DNA of 64,000 nucleotides from contig NW_022145605.1 of assembly GCF_000002235.5 (NCBI RefSeq), forward strand, positions 38,830,858 through 38,894,857, given 5' to 3'. The stretch is from Strongylocentrotus purpuratus. Taxonomy: Eukaryota > Echinodermata > Echinoidea > Camarodonta > Strongylocentrotidae. Positions 10,292 to 22,828 of the stretch are shown here, piece by piece; within the stretch, counting starts at the first letter, position 1, and each line of letters begins with the position of its first letter. Both the position numbers and the translations under genes were made by a program. Under the pieces are notes generated by a model. The model had not been told where the DNA came from and did not search any database. It was given only the letters and a program-made list of their open reading frames with translations.

Positions 10292-11380
10292 AAAGAACCA
10301 TTAGTCAGTGGTCATTTCTGTTTTTGATGTCAAAATGGGTAATTGTAGAAATCATTTTTTTGTTTAAATCACACAAGTTTTAGTGTCTGACATGATAAAT
10401 TGTATTCAGAATTTCAGACATATGTGTATGGTCAGTGATTGAGAAGTCTTCTTTACTTCGTAGACTGCTAAAAGTATAATCTTGTAACATTTAATTTTAA
10501 GTTATTCATTGGCCAAAATTTGAAGCTGGTCAGCTGGTCAGCTGGTCTGAAGTTGATGGATTTTGGAGTTTGTAAAAAGTCTGTTAAATTATGATCTTCT
10601 CATTTTAAAACATGTAATATGAATTGTTATGGCAAAAATATTACTAGCAAATGAAAACTTCAGAACATCTGATTTGTAATTCTTCCTAAAATGTGATTTT
10701 TCTATATATTTTCAGTTACTTTTCAAGGACCAACTTGGTTAACAAGAAAGATGTCAGTAACATTGTTACACACATAGTCCCTCATTGTAAAGATTTTAAC
10801 TGTACTGAAAGTTGTTAAAGTTAGTTCCTATGTCGTAGTTAAAGGGATTGTGTCATGACGAAACTATGTGTCTTTCCCGTGGCCCTACCCGGGGCCAATC
10901 AGGGATAATACAACTACGGACGATGCGACCGCAGCATGCACGTGCATGCAACATATGCGAAACCGAAGCATGAGGAAAACTTCAGGCTTTTTCGTGAACA
11001 CTATCGCGCGCTGACCCAGTTAATCAAGTCCATTCGTTTACGTGCAGTTGTCCAAAAAGGAGACGTAGATGGCATTAACTAGTATTTGCCATGATACACT
11101 CCCTTTAATAACTAGAAGAATCGCCATGACTGATCAAATCAAATATTATTGTTGATGTTATGCAAAACAATACGTGGATGCAAGAAAGACCTATACAGGA
11201 TACCTGCTGCATCTATATAGTCTTTATAGAGAAAGGGAGGGACCACCTGTCTATAGTGGTCACTTTTGTTCCCTCTATGAGATGTTTGTATCATCATCCC
11301 TGCCTAGAAAGACCACCCGTTTATTGTGGCTAGTTTGACAGGTCCTCCTATGTCGTCAGTATAATGTAAAACCACAAATC

Positions 11381-11611
11381 GAGGGGTCAGTGACACAAAG
11401 ACGCAACTCCAGAAAAAGAGGTTTATGTGTCACTGAGCACTTGGGCCTTAATGAGTTAAGTCTATGTTTCACTAGCCATTGACTTCAATGGGGTGTTGGG
11501 TGGAGTTAAGTCTTTGTGTTTCCTGGAAAGCCCACATTTTTCTGAACATTTTGATATCAAATACTAATCTTGGCAAAATATGGAGTTACGTCTTTGTGTC
11601 ACTGAACCCTC
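11381..11611. repeat. MITE, GGTTCAGTGACACAAAGACG family, copy 2
   Basis: 231 bp, TIRs gaggggtcagtgacacaaag and ctttgtgtcactgaaccctc. The interior is nearly the same as the copy at 273-500 (gagcacttgggcctta, ggtgttgggtggagttaag). Confidence 0.85.
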
Positions 11612-12639
11612 AAAATGTTCATGACATGAATTTTTTGTGAGTTGTAAGTACTGGTATGGCCCTGCATGTTCACAGCAAAAAGTTTTTATGAATTGCAAAA
11701 TTTCATGTTGTGTCAAATTCGTATCAATTATATCATGGCATAAAACTTTCGCACATCTGAAGCACTTGTGAAATTTCAGGGAAAACATTTCATGCATTTA
11801 GAGATTTCTGGTTTGATAACAGGCTGGTTTGATAGCAGATACCAAAGTAACATATGTACATGTATATGTATTTGTAATTCAAACAAATACATGGAATATA
11901 AAGGGAATAGAAATTACATTAAAGGCTCGTTCAAATATGAAGTGACAAAATGCGGCATTTTTTTGTTAATGATGTGAAGTGTTGTACGCTTCGCATTCCT
12001 TTATCTTCAGCACTATCTTATAATACAGAGTTCAGTGAATACTCACAAGTCCTTTATTGCGTCCAGTCGCCATTCATTAACACAGCTTTTCTGCGGCTCT
12101 TTTCCACGCCATATGATATCTGAACAAGCCTTAATGGTTATCTATATGTAAATATGTAAATTGTAGACTACATGTGAAGTACCTATTAAAGAAAAGATGA
12201 AATTTAAAAAATCACAAATTTATGAAATTATGTGTTTTTATTTGCTCTTTATACTACTGTGATTTACAAGGATATTCATACAAAATAATCAATGACCCAA
12301 GAGTGATAAACATAAGTCAACACGTTCTTGGCTAAGAAAACAACAACTCAGCAGTTCATATTTATATACAAGATGATATAATAATTATAATAATAATGAA
12401 AATAAATAAATGACCACAAAATAAAAAATTGAAAATTAAACAAATGTTTTTTTTTAATGCATGAATGAACGAAAAATTAATTGACAAACAAATGTTTGAC
12501 ATATGTGTTCACCCATTTAGTTGAAAATCTTTGTTTCCTTGTCAGGATCTAAAATGTGAGACTAGTATGGTGGGCTTCAGTGAAAAAAGAGTTGACTGAT
12601 TGCCTTAATTTTATAAGTCCCTGTCAGATATTTCCACTA

Positions 12640-14440
12640 AGAATTCATACAAAGTCAGTGATAGAACATCAACATATTGAGCACAAGGATCTTGTGATAC
12701 AAGCTAGAAATACAGGGTATTTTGTTTGTCAAAATGTAATTTGTTTTATTTGAAAGAAAGACTGCCCTTAATTCAGTTATAGTTCATGAAGAGTATAGAA
12801 ATTTGATAGCATCAGTAAAACATACTGTACGATACACAAAAATTGAATCCGCAAAAGTTCATATTTTTCATCTCATTCCGGTACAGTTTTAGCTACCCAC
12901 TGCAAATAAGGCAGATTTCCATTTTCAATAGGCAGGCTGATGACCTCAGCGACATCGTAAGGATGATTTTTGCGCACAAATTCTGAGAGTTCATCGACCT
13001 TTGTCCTTTTGGTCTTGATCATTAAAAGCAGTTCTTGGTCCTTCTCGATCTTCCCTTCCCATTCATACACAGAGGTCAAACCAGGGATGATGTTGACACA
13101 TGCTGCTCAACAATGTCTCTGTCAAGAAATAAAGGAAGAAACAAATATGATAAAAATGCTTAATTTCTTGCAATTCTTTGGCTGTATGACAAGTGTCAGA
13201 ATGAAAATGTTTTACAGTAGACTTTTTTTCTTATTTCCCTTTTATGTTGGAGACGTAGGAGAGAGGATTTATGTGAGGAAATGAGCGAGTTTGGCAGTGG
13301 TTTTGGATGATTGGTGTTTTAGAGATAGATTGGTGAGAGGTTATTTGTATTAGTTTACAATATAAAAGGAAATATTGACACTTTTAAAACAACAATTTCA
13401 TTTTCACATTTAAATCATATCGACATTTCTAGACTATTCTTATTTCTATGATCACTCCAACGGCCAACCATGTCCACTCTCTGTCTCTCTCCATGATTAT
13501 TTATGATAACTCTTTTCATAACTTCAATTATCTGTTGAACAAACGAGCCTGAATAAAGCAATTTTTGCATCTCTGAGCTGAGGTCAGGAGTGCTTGGATT
13601 TGTGTGTGTATTGTAACAAAACCTGTTATGAAAACAAAAGTAGTCAGTGAATTTTTAAAGTAGAGTGTCAAAAATGGTAGTTTTTCATGAGGATTCTGCT
13701 CATCATCTTTTGATTTGTAGCAGAGATAATCCCTTTGCAGCAAATGTAAATATAGGAAATTGGTATCCCAAATGGGAGACTCCCAGTTAGGCTACCCAAA
13801 TCTGGACAAAAGTCTCCCAATGTATAGCCTATAGGAGGTAGTCTCCCATATTTGGTTGTGCGCCGTTAATATGACCGATGTTCGTTAGATAAAGGTTTGA
13901 CATCCCAGCAATATCCACTCATCCTAATGAATATTAATTAAGCTAGAAATAGAATATTAGTCCCTAGGGATATGGCCAAGGTGTATTAATGCCAATGGAG
14001 CAAGGTAAGAAAATAACAATAAGCTAAGGAGGGTTTGAAACCAAGTCGATGCGCTAGTGCTCTCTTAGTCTTTGGTAAGGCAGTGAGTCTCATTACCAAG
14101 TCCCTCGGAGAGGACTTAAAGCCATCGGTCCCCTGGTTGCTTACTAACAAGCATACACCTGCTTCTTTAGCAGTCAGGTAAAAACAAACAAACAAACAAA
14201 CAAACAAACAAATGCACGTGTAACTTACGAGGCCAACTTTTCAGCAACTTTAGCATCTGGGACCGTCACAAATGCTGCAGTCAACTTGCTTGCTGCCTCG
14301 GTGCTTGATTCGTTACTCGTCATCGTCCTCGATGAGACCAGTCCAACATTCGATTTAGTAGGAAGAATTCTCTGAAAACACCTCAAAATATCAGAGACAT
14401 GACTAGAGAGGAAAATTGAGAGACCAAACTATTTTTTTAA
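12640..14440 (-). pseudogene. CutA pseudogene, inverted duplicate of the gene at 22.6-25.4 kb
   Basis: Reads on the minus strand as two exons matching the intact copy: exon 1 14229-14323 ([20 protein letters not shown]...) and exon 2 12873-13121. Exon 2 lacks ten bases (between gagcag and catgtg, at about 13109), removing the KLAAC region and shifting frame to a stop nine codons later. Downstream the true frame is still open ([17 protein letters not shown] to WVAKTVPE). The upstream leader also has a TGA and a one-base loss relative to the intact copy. Homology includes intron and 3' flank, so this is a DNA duplication, not a retrocopy. Remaining substitutions are few, which suggests it is young. 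Confidence 0.85.
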
Positions 14441-15059
14441 GGGTACGGCCTCATTGGAAATGAAAAGAGGCACTTAAAACTGTTGATATAAAATTGACAA
14501 CTCTCGGGTTTGAAAACGGGCAAATATAAGAGGTGAATGGGCACTTATCAGAGGTGGTAATGGACATTTCTAGTACCTGAAAAGGCCATCTGTCACAGGG
14601 ATATCATCGTTGTGATTTTACATGCTATTCACAAGAAAAAAAATCGACAAAGAAAATGCAGGTTTCACTACTAAAGTAGCAACATCATGATTATGTCATC
14701 TCTGCAAATTGAATTGTATAATCTATTTGTACTTGTTAAACAAAGGATAAATGTGATAAAAACAGAAATACCCTTCCAACTGTGTAACCCACGTGATCTT
14801 CAAGAGTTGGAAGACAAATGTAGACAGATCTCCCCTGCTTCACAGTACCTTCCGTCAGCTCTCGCCTCAAAGCAGCCGATTTCACATTGCGACGTTTTTT
14901 TCGTATCGACTTCAATCTGCAGGAAATATATCATTTGTTTTAGTTAGGTTCTTACAAACGCATGCTCATTTATATCAAGAAGATATAGGCAACCTAAATT
15001 AATAAAATATTGAATTAAAGGCACTCCTCTTCCTCCTCCTCCTCCTCCTCCTCCTCCTC

Positions 15060-15310
15060 ATTACTACCCCCAACCCCACCTTGAGTTTTTTATGCGTATG
15101 TTTTGTGTATGTTTTTTGTGAAACCCCCCCCCCCCCTTTGAGTTTATTTTTATTTTTTTTTGTATATAAAAAAAAAAAAAAAGTTATGCCAATGGCTGAC
15201 CTAAAAAAAGGTGACCTTAACCCCCCCCCCAACGGAACAAAATGTCAAATTTTCAAATTTCGAGACCCCCCCCCCCCCCAAAAAAAAAAGTGTCCTCTTA
15301 GGAATGCACA
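15060..15310. repeat. Poly-C element sharing a core with 52807-53104
   Basis: Contains gtcaaattttcaaatttcga, atggctgacctaaaaaaagg and long C and A runs; the same blocks appear in reverse complement at 52807-53104. Probably a non-autonomous DNA transposon family with expanded homopolymers. Confidence 0.5.
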
Positions 15311-15773
15311 TTCACTGCATCTTTGATTGGTCATCTCTATCACTCTCATTTTTTTCTTCTTCTTCTTCAAGATAATCTGCCTCCTTCCATACTGAAGATT
15401 CTTGCAGATGCCATATATATACTCGGCCTGGTTGGGGTGTGCAGGTGGACCGGCCGGCCACTACAACATGGTTTCTCCCTACTCTTATACTAAAAGTGTA
15501 ATGAGTTCTTAATGTTCAAAGGTGGTAACTCTCCTCTATACGGGGCCTCCATTTTACGTCCTGTCCGAGGGACAGAGGGACACGACTGAACCTTTCGAAA
15601 AAAAGATGCATGATTCAGGGATATGGTTAATTTTCATATTAAGACGTCAAATATATACCCTTTCAGAATTTTTGATTTCCATCTTTGAAAAAGTAAACAA
15701 ATTGGATTGAGTTGAAAATGTTTTATAATATAAACATTATTGTATTTTATTTGTATTTTGCTACTTTTTTGTT

Positions 15774-15795
15774 ATTATTATTCATATTATTCATA

Positions 15796-15856
<61 letters not shown>
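15774..15856 (+). repeat. ATT microsatellite
   Basis: About 25 ATT/TAT triplets, nearly pure; translated frames give only poly-Tyr or poly-Ile. Confidence 0.95.
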
Positions 15857-15857
<1 letters not shown>

Positions 15858-16044
15858 ATCATCATCAACATAATCATTGTTATTACTATTATAAAGATTG
15901 CGCCCAATTTTTAAATAATATTGATAATTTAGCTGTAATTTAAAGGAAGATGTGTAGCATATAATATATACTTACTTTAGTTCTCTCTTTATATGCCACC
16001 TTTTTATAGATATTATCAACGGTTCCGTGCTGGCAAATCAAAAC

Positions 16045-17408
16045 TTTTGAGCCAAGTATCATAAAGGGCACGTACCCACTGAAGGGAATGTGAGTGTTCT
16101 GCCAAGTATCATAAAGGGCACTCCACTGAAGGGAATGTGAGTGTTCTGCCAAGTATCATAAAGGGCACCCCATTGAAGGGAATGTGAGTGTTCTGCCCAG
16201 TATCATAAAGGGCACCCCACTGAAGGGAGAGCGAGTGTTCTGCCCAGTATCATAAAGGGCACCCCATTGAAGGGAATGTGAGTGTTCTGCCAAGTATCAT
16301 AAAGGGCACTCCACTGATTTAAGGGAATGTGAGTGTTCTGCCAAGTATCATAAAGGGCATGTACCCACTGAAGGGAACGTGAGTGTTCTGCCAAGTATCA
16401 TAAAGGGCATGTACCCACTGGAGGGAATGTGAGTGTTCTGCCAAGTATCATAAAGGGCATGTACCCACCGAAGGGAATGTGAGTGTTCTGCCAAGTATCA
16501 TAAAGGGCACCCCATTGAAAGGAATGTGAGTGTTCTGCCAAGTATCATAAAGGGCATGTACCCACTGAAGGGAACGTGAGTGTTCTGCCAAGTATCATAA
16601 AGGGCATGTACCCACTGAAGGGAATGTGAGTGTTCTGCCAAGTATCATAAAGGGCATGTACCCACTGAAGGGAACGTGAGTGTTCTGCCAAGTATCATAA
16701 AGGGCATGTACCCACTGAAGGGAACGTGAGTGTTCTGCCAAGTATCATAAAGGGCATGTACCCACTGAAGGGAATGTGAGTGTTCTGCCAAGTATCATAA
16801 AGGGCATGTACCCACCGAAGGGAATGTGAGTGTTCTGCCAAGTATCATAAAGGGCACCCCATTGAAAGGAATGTGAGTGTTCTGCCAAGTATCATAAAGG
16901 GCATGTACCCACTGAAGGGAACGTGAGTGTTCTGCCAAGTATCATAAAGGGCATGTACCCACTGAAGGGAATGTGAGTGTTCTGCCAAGTACCATAAAGG
17001 GCATGTACCCACTGAAGGGAATGTGAGTGTTCTGCCAAGTATCATAAAGGGCACCCCACTGAAGGGAATGTGAGTGTTCTGCCAAGTATCATAAAGGGCA
17101 TGTACCCATTGAAAGGAATGTGAGTGTTCTGCCAAGTATCATAAAGGGCATGTACCCACTGAAGGGAATGTGAGTGTTCTGCCAAGTATCATAAAGGGCA
17201 CCCCACTGAAGGGAATGTGAGTGTTCTGCCAAGTATCATAAAGGGCACTCCACTGAAGGGAATGTGAGTGTTCTGCCAAGTATCATAAAGGGCACCCCAT
17301 TGAAAGGAATGTGAGTGTTCTGCCAAGTATCATAGGCATGTACCCACTGAAGGGAATGTGAGTGTTCTGCCAAGTATCATAAAGGGCATGTACCCACTGA
17401 AGGGAATC
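16045..17408. repeat. ~48-bp satellite, array 1
   Basis: Roughly 28 head-to-tail units of aagggaatgtgagtgttctg / ccaagtatcataaagggca with alternating spacers (ccccactg, tgtacccactg, ctccactg). Units differ by a few bases and by a 3-4 base spacer length class. Minus-strand ORFs (AEHSHSLQWGALYDTWQNTH) are repeat translations. The array continues at 19205 after a non-satellite interval. Confidence 0.95.
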
Positions 17409-18660
17409 AGAGCCACTCGTACTGGCGGGAATGTTATCTGATAGAAATTGTATTTTTATACTTGAACTTATTTTGCAACAAAATGTTTTTTGATGATACC
17501 TATATTTATAAAATATGAATGTTGCCACCAATGCCTTTTCTTGTATTTAAGTCATGTGCCAGTAAGAAGCAGGTTTCTAGCACAGAGAATAGGTACAGTT
17601 GAGCTGATTTCTGCACAGTTTTCAAATATGCTGTATCGCCAAATGTGAACATCGTGGTTTCAACGGGCAAGCAACCATCATCAGAAAACTCTGCAGGTAT
17701 CAGTGAAGCTGTCCCTGTTCCCCTTGCTGTCAACTTGTTCCTTTTGAGTGTAAGAAATAACTTAGCTAAGCCATGTGTTTATCATTTGTGCCATTTTTCT
17801 CTTGTGTGTGATTTAGATTGTATAGTTTTATACTTTATACTGAATTCTTGCCATAAACTTAGATATTCCCCTTTTATTTAACAAGTATTGATCTTTCATG
17901 CTCAGGAATTGTTTCCAACAACCTTTTGTTTTATGTAATAGTCTTTATCTGCATTAAAGTCTTGGGGTTGTGAGGAGCAGTGTTGCAGCATGGAGACGAG
18001 GTAGAGCTGCACTGATGAATGCCCAGCTTTCCACTGTGCTGTTTTGCTGAATATGAGGAACTTCCCAAGTCTGCTGTTTTCTTGTCTACTAAACAACTGC
18101 GGGTATCAGTGTAGCTTTACCTAGTCTCTATGCTGCTAACCTGCTTCTCACAACCGCTAGACTTATAAGTTACCAGGTAAGCCAATATATGTCATAGTTT
18201 CTTGTAACTGAATTAAATTTGAAATGAAGTAGCACAATTTATAACAAAACAAATATCTTTGTGATGGCCTGTTAACTTTCTTAAAATCAATTATGAGACT
18301 GACAGAAATACACTAGGTATTTATACAGCATGTTTTGGAAGAAGTGTCAGGATGGTGATGGAAAGATTCTGTATGTATAGAAGACAAGTTAAATAGAAGA
18401 AGGTATAAAAATAAATATTCTATATTTTTATTATCCATTTTGATACCATATACATGTACATTAAAAATATGAAAATTACTTTCTGTCTGGCATGTGTATA
18501 TATTATGTGATGCAATATTAGTTGCTCTATTTTTATTGTGTGAATGTTCAGAATGTATTCATGAAGTGACTTTTACACTTTCTTCCTTGATCAGGTGGTC
18601 ATATAGATGTCATTTAGAGGACAAAGAAGACGTAAAGATCATGAAGGGATAAAAGGTACA
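17409..18660. other. Interval between satellite arrays with a diverged internal repeat
   Basis: Two blocks, about 17520-17760 and 17935-18190, share order and short matches (gcaggtatcagtgaagct versus gcgggtatcagtgtagct; caacttgttcctt versus taacctgcttctc), as if an old ~430-bp tandem duplication. No protein recognised. Confidence 0.35.
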
Positions 18661-18667
18661 TCGAAAT

Positions 18668-19204
18668 GACCAGTAAGATGTAAATATCACGTCAAAATTT
18701 GATGTCCATACAACGTATACACCTACAGACGTCTTTCTTGGGTAAAAGTTGACGTCTTAAAGATGTCTTTCTTTGACTAATAAGACGTTAAAATCACGAC
18801 AAAATATGACGTCCCTACGATGTCTTCCTGTAGTACAAGTTGACGTCTTAAAGACGTCTTTCTTTAACTAATAAGACGTAAACATCACGTCAAAATATGA
18901 CGTCCTCACGACGACGTACGCGGGTGCAAAATCATGTCTTTTTGACGTAAAGTTATGTCGTCTTAAAGACGTCTTTTTTTAACTAAAAGACGTAAATATG
19001 ACGTTCATACGACGTCTTTCTATGGCACAAGTTGACGTCTTAAAGACGTCTTTCTTTGACTAATAAGACGTAAAAATCACGTCAAAATATGACGTCCTCA
19101 TGACGACGTACGCGGGTGCAAAATCATGTTTTTTTTACGTCGTGTTATGTCGTCTTAAAGACGTAGTGCAAGACGTAAATATGACGTGATATTTACCAGT
19201 CTCT
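18668..19204. mobile_element. GACGTC-rich element with inverted ends
   Basis: Left gaccagtaagatgtaaatat and right atatttaccagtctc invert with small gaps. The interior is built of ~91-190 bp units sharing ttgacgtcttaaagacgtct, with gacgtacgcgggtgcaaaat in two of them. The unit is itself palindromic (gacgtc/gacgtc). Abuts satellite array 2. Confidence 0.5.
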
Positions 19205-20482
19205 GCTATCAGGGTGTGAGTGTTCTGCCAAGTACCATAAAGGGCACGTACCCATTGAAAGGAATGTGAGTGTTCTGCCCAGTGGCGGATCCAGGGGGGG
19301 GGGCCGGGGGGCCCGGCCCCCCCCCCCCTGAGAAAAAAAATCATGTAAAATCACGTGATTTTTACCTTTTTGGGGGGTTGGGCCCCCCCCCCCTGGCGCT
19401 CAAGGGGGGGGGGGGGTGCAAATTGAAATTTTTTTGAGGATCAAAAAAAAAAAGTGCTCACTACCCCCCCCCCCCCCCCGGCGCGATTTTCAAATTTTCG
19501 GGAGCAAAAAAAAAAAGAAGTTGGGCCCCCTCCCCTAAGAAATCCTGGATCCGCGCCTGGTTCTGCCAAGTATCATAAAGGGCACTCCACTGAATTAAGG
19601 GAATGTGAGTGTTCTGCCAAGTATCATAAAGGGCACCCCACTGAAGGGAATGTGAGTGTTCTGCCAAGTATCATAAAGGGCACCCCATTGAAGGGAATGT
19701 GAGTGTTCTGCCAAGTATCATAAAGGGCACTCCACTGAAGGGAATGTGAGTGTTCTGCCAAGTATCATAAAGGGCACCCCATTGAAAGGAATGTGAGTGT
19801 TCTGCCAAGTATCATAAAGGGCACCCCACTGAAGGGAATGTGAGTGTTCTGCCAAGTATCATAAAGGGCATGTACCCACTGAAGGGAATGTGAGTGTTCT
19901 GCCAAGTATCATAAAGGGCACTCCACTGAATTAAGGGAATGTGAGTGTTCTGCCAAGTATCATAAAGGGCACCCCACTGAAGGGAATGTGAGTGTTCTGC
20001 CAAGTATCATAAAGGGCACTCCACTGAAGGGAATGTGAGTGTTCTGCCAAGTATCATAAAGGGCACCCCATTGAAAGGAATGTGAGTGTTCTGCCAAGTA
20101 TCATAAAGGGCACTCCACTGAATTAAGGGAATGTGAGTGTTCTGCCAAGTATCATAAAGGGCACCCCACTGAAGGGAATGTGAGTGTTCTGCCAAGTATC
20201 ATAAAGGACACCCCACTGAAGGGAATGTGAGTGTTCTGCCAAGTATCATAAAGGGCATGTACCCACTGAAGGGAATGTGAGTGTTCTGCCAAGTACCATA
20301 AAGGGCACTCCATTGAAAGGAATGTGAGTGTTCTGCCCAGTATCATAAAGGGCACGTACCCACCGAAGGGAATGTGAGTGTTCTGCCAAGTATCATAAAG
20401 GGCACCCCACTGAAGGGAATGTGAGTGTTCTGCCAAGTATCATAAAGGGCACTCCATTGAAAGGAATGTGAGTGTTCTGCCA
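19205..20482. repeat. ~48-bp satellite, array 2
   Basis: The same unit as 16045-17408, about 21 copies, interrupted by a 280-bp hAT-like insertion at 19280-19559. Some units carry aatt in the spacer (ccactgaattaaggg). Confidence 0.95.
19280..19559. mobile_element. hAT-like MITE inside satellite, perfect 8-bp target duplication
   Basis: Ends cagtggcggatccagg and cctggatccgcgcctg are inverted copies (14 of 16). The 8 bases gttctgcc lie directly on both sides (19272-19279, 19560-19567) and are part of the satellite unit. The interior is poly-G/poly-C with no ORF of note. An 8-bp duplication and CAG...CTG termini fit the hAT superfamily. Confidence 0.85.
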
Positions 20483-22592
20483 TAGAACGGAGTGCGGCCT
20501 TTCTGTAACGTCTACAAATTTACGAGACATATAATATTTCTGTATCATTTTTTTGAACATCTTTAATTGATCTTTCACCTCTGATAAGTGCCCCTATCAC
20601 AATCTGATATAGGTACCCCTTTTCCCTTTGTTATACTAATCCTAGCTAGGTGCATCATCATTTTGCATTATTTAACTTCTATATAATAAGCTAGTGCCCC
20701 TTGTTATGAATCCTAGACAGCCTGATCCAAAGACAGCCCGACTCTGGACAACCCGACCCAATACCCTGGACAATTCAACCAGGTCGAGTTGGGGGGGGGG
20801 GGGGGGCATTACAACAAGTTAATACGCGTCAGGGGACAAAACCTAATGAGGTATGACGTATTTGTTTTCATTTACATACAGCCAATCAGAGCCCATTGGG
20901 GGTACTGATTAATGAATATTCATATAACTATCACGAGTTGACCTTATTCGCATACGCGCAATGTAAAACAGATTAAACCAATTAGCGCGTAGTGTGCACA
21001 TTGCATACGCGCGCGCCAGTCGTTGAGAGCCGTTGGGAGGTCATAAGGAATGAATATTTATGAAGTGATCACGCGCTAACCTTATGCGACATCATACTCT
21101 AACGATAGTTATCCAATCAGCATCGCGTATTACAATTGTTGCACGCGCATGCTATTGTGTGTACACCTATGGCATGGGCAAAATGGCCGTGCTAGCTAGT
21201 CGGATTGACAAGGTTTATGAATATTGACAAGGTACCTATGGCGAATTTTTGCAAATTGCCACGAAATTTCTCATGAATATGCATAAGGATCTGTTGCAAC
21301 TACCTATGTAGGTTTTTTTGTGAATGAACAACGTGTCGACAGTGAAACGCCCCGCCAAAGTTGGAAATCCGGTTGGAAATATTCCACCTCGCGTCAATGT
21401 GAAAACGCGTGTTGTGGCAGGCTAATTGCCCTAGAAAGTGCCCTGTAAGCTATTTTTCAACTCGAAAGGTACCTATGTAAAACTTTCACAAAAGTAGACA
21501 AATTTGGCATCTACAGCAAGTCTTATACCTGAATTTTCATTAAAATTGGGTTCTTTTGTACATCAAGATATATTCGGGGAGATATGAGCTCGTAAAATGG
21601 ACAGTGTGTGTAAAAGCCCATACCTGGTTGTGCGCCCTTTTGTGGTGCGTTTTGAATACGCTTGGCCTCTATGGAGATGTCCCTCAACTTATTGTAATGG
21701 GGGGTCACTCTTGTACACAAGTGCTATCCCCCGTGTCCATCAACCTCTGAAATTGACCCTAATGGTGTATCGCACCTTTACTGAATTGACCCTTTTTAAA
21801 GAAAACGTTGCAACCTGTGAACCTAAAAAGGTACCCTTTTTCTGTTTGTTGTGTGATCAGTGCTTGAAATATTCCCCTTTTTAAGTAAAAACAAAAACAA
21901 AAAACGTTGACGACACTGCATTGTATAGCTGAAGAAGACGGGTACGGTGCGTTACCAGCCATGTTGAGAGCCACCCCCCCCCCCCCCCCCTCCTCCCTGG
22001 ATTGCCATCACGGGACTTTCCCCATTTATTTTAATGTGGCGCGCTTTTTTGGCCTGTGTATACAGACTCTATTTTGACATTTAACTAATATCCTGGTTTA
22101 ATCAAGAATAAAGATTCTTGGAAAGAAATCAATATGAAGAAAAAAAGTGTACAAGTAAATATTTTTGACAGTTCTTCTGTTAGGTTACTCATAGACTGTA
22201 TTTTCTTCCTTATGTTGTCTTACTATGAAGAAATTACGCCTGCAAATTACATCTACCCACAGTTTTATTTCTTTTGCCTATGCTTATGGAACGCTACAAT
22301 ATGCATAAAACCAATCTTAGGCTAAAGCTGTTCGGGTTTTAAATATGAACTAGTTTAAAGAATTTGTAAATGAATTTTGTTATCTTTATACATGAAGGTC
22401 TAATTTTTTTAACTTGTTCAAATCTTGATAACAATAAGAGAGGTCTTGATGTCTAAATAAGAGGTCATTACAAATTTAATGTTATACTAAATGTGGTCCT
22501 TTGCAGCATTCCATAGATGTAGATGCGATGCCATCATGATGTACGTCAGTATAGGCCTACATGTAATTTCCTCAGGATCGGAATAAGTTGAT
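20483..22592. other. Upstream region of intact CutA, no gene seen
   Basis: Mostly unique-looking DNA. Includes a poly-G run (20790-20806), several atgaatatt/aatattcat words between 20910 and 21290, and a poly-C run (21974-21990). May hold the CutA promoter, but no TATA or initiator could be assigned. Confidence 0.4.
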
Positions 22593-22828
22593 ATGAGGTG
22601 TTCTGCTGTCATAATTCCTATATTGATTGGTCTTACAAGTTTCCTCTCTATGTCTCTGATATTTCGAGGTGTATTTCAGAGAATTCTTCCTACTAAATTG
22701 AATTTGGGATTGGTCTTATCGAGGACGATGACGAGTAACGAATCGAGCACCGAGGCAGCAAGCAAGTTGACTGCAGCATTTGTGACGGTCCCAGGCCCAG
22801 ATGCTACAGTTGCTGAAAAGTTGGCCTC
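22593..22828 (+). CDS. CUTA: CutA exon 1
   Basis: Open from ATG 22593, with further in-frame ATGs at 22650 (MSLIF) and 22728 (MTSNE). Donor gtaagt after gcctc, two bases into a codon. The pseudogene conserves the coding from MTSNE on but not the leader frame. Confidence 0.85.

Larger units (their letters stand above)
8582..12640. other. ANAPC7 3' flank, no gene seen
   Basis: After the stop codon: a GA microsatellite (8611-8633), then MITEs at 8785-9083, 9573-9723, 10052-10291 and 11381-11611. A region at 11180-11350 carries cctgtctatagtggtcac, akin to the mariner-like MITE at 29032. No coding exon with conserved protein similarity was recognised. Confidence 0.6.
14440..16044. other. Spacer left of satellite, simple repeats
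   Basis: Holds an AAAC run at 14186-14211 just inside the CutA arm, a CCT microsatellite (15019-15059), a poly-C/poly-A element (15060-15310) and an ATT/TAT microsatellite (15774-15856). No gene recognised. Confidence 0.6.

Noticed and set aside
16045-17408. Regularly spaced repeats resembling a CRISPR array
   Set aside because: Units are contiguous, spacers are repeat variants rather than unique sequences, no cas genes are present, and the context is an animal genome.
16203-20578. Series of minus-strand ORFs reading AEHSHSLQWGALYDTWQNTH
   Set aside because: They are translations of the 48-bp satellite; frame is kept or lost with spacer length and they carry no independent signal.
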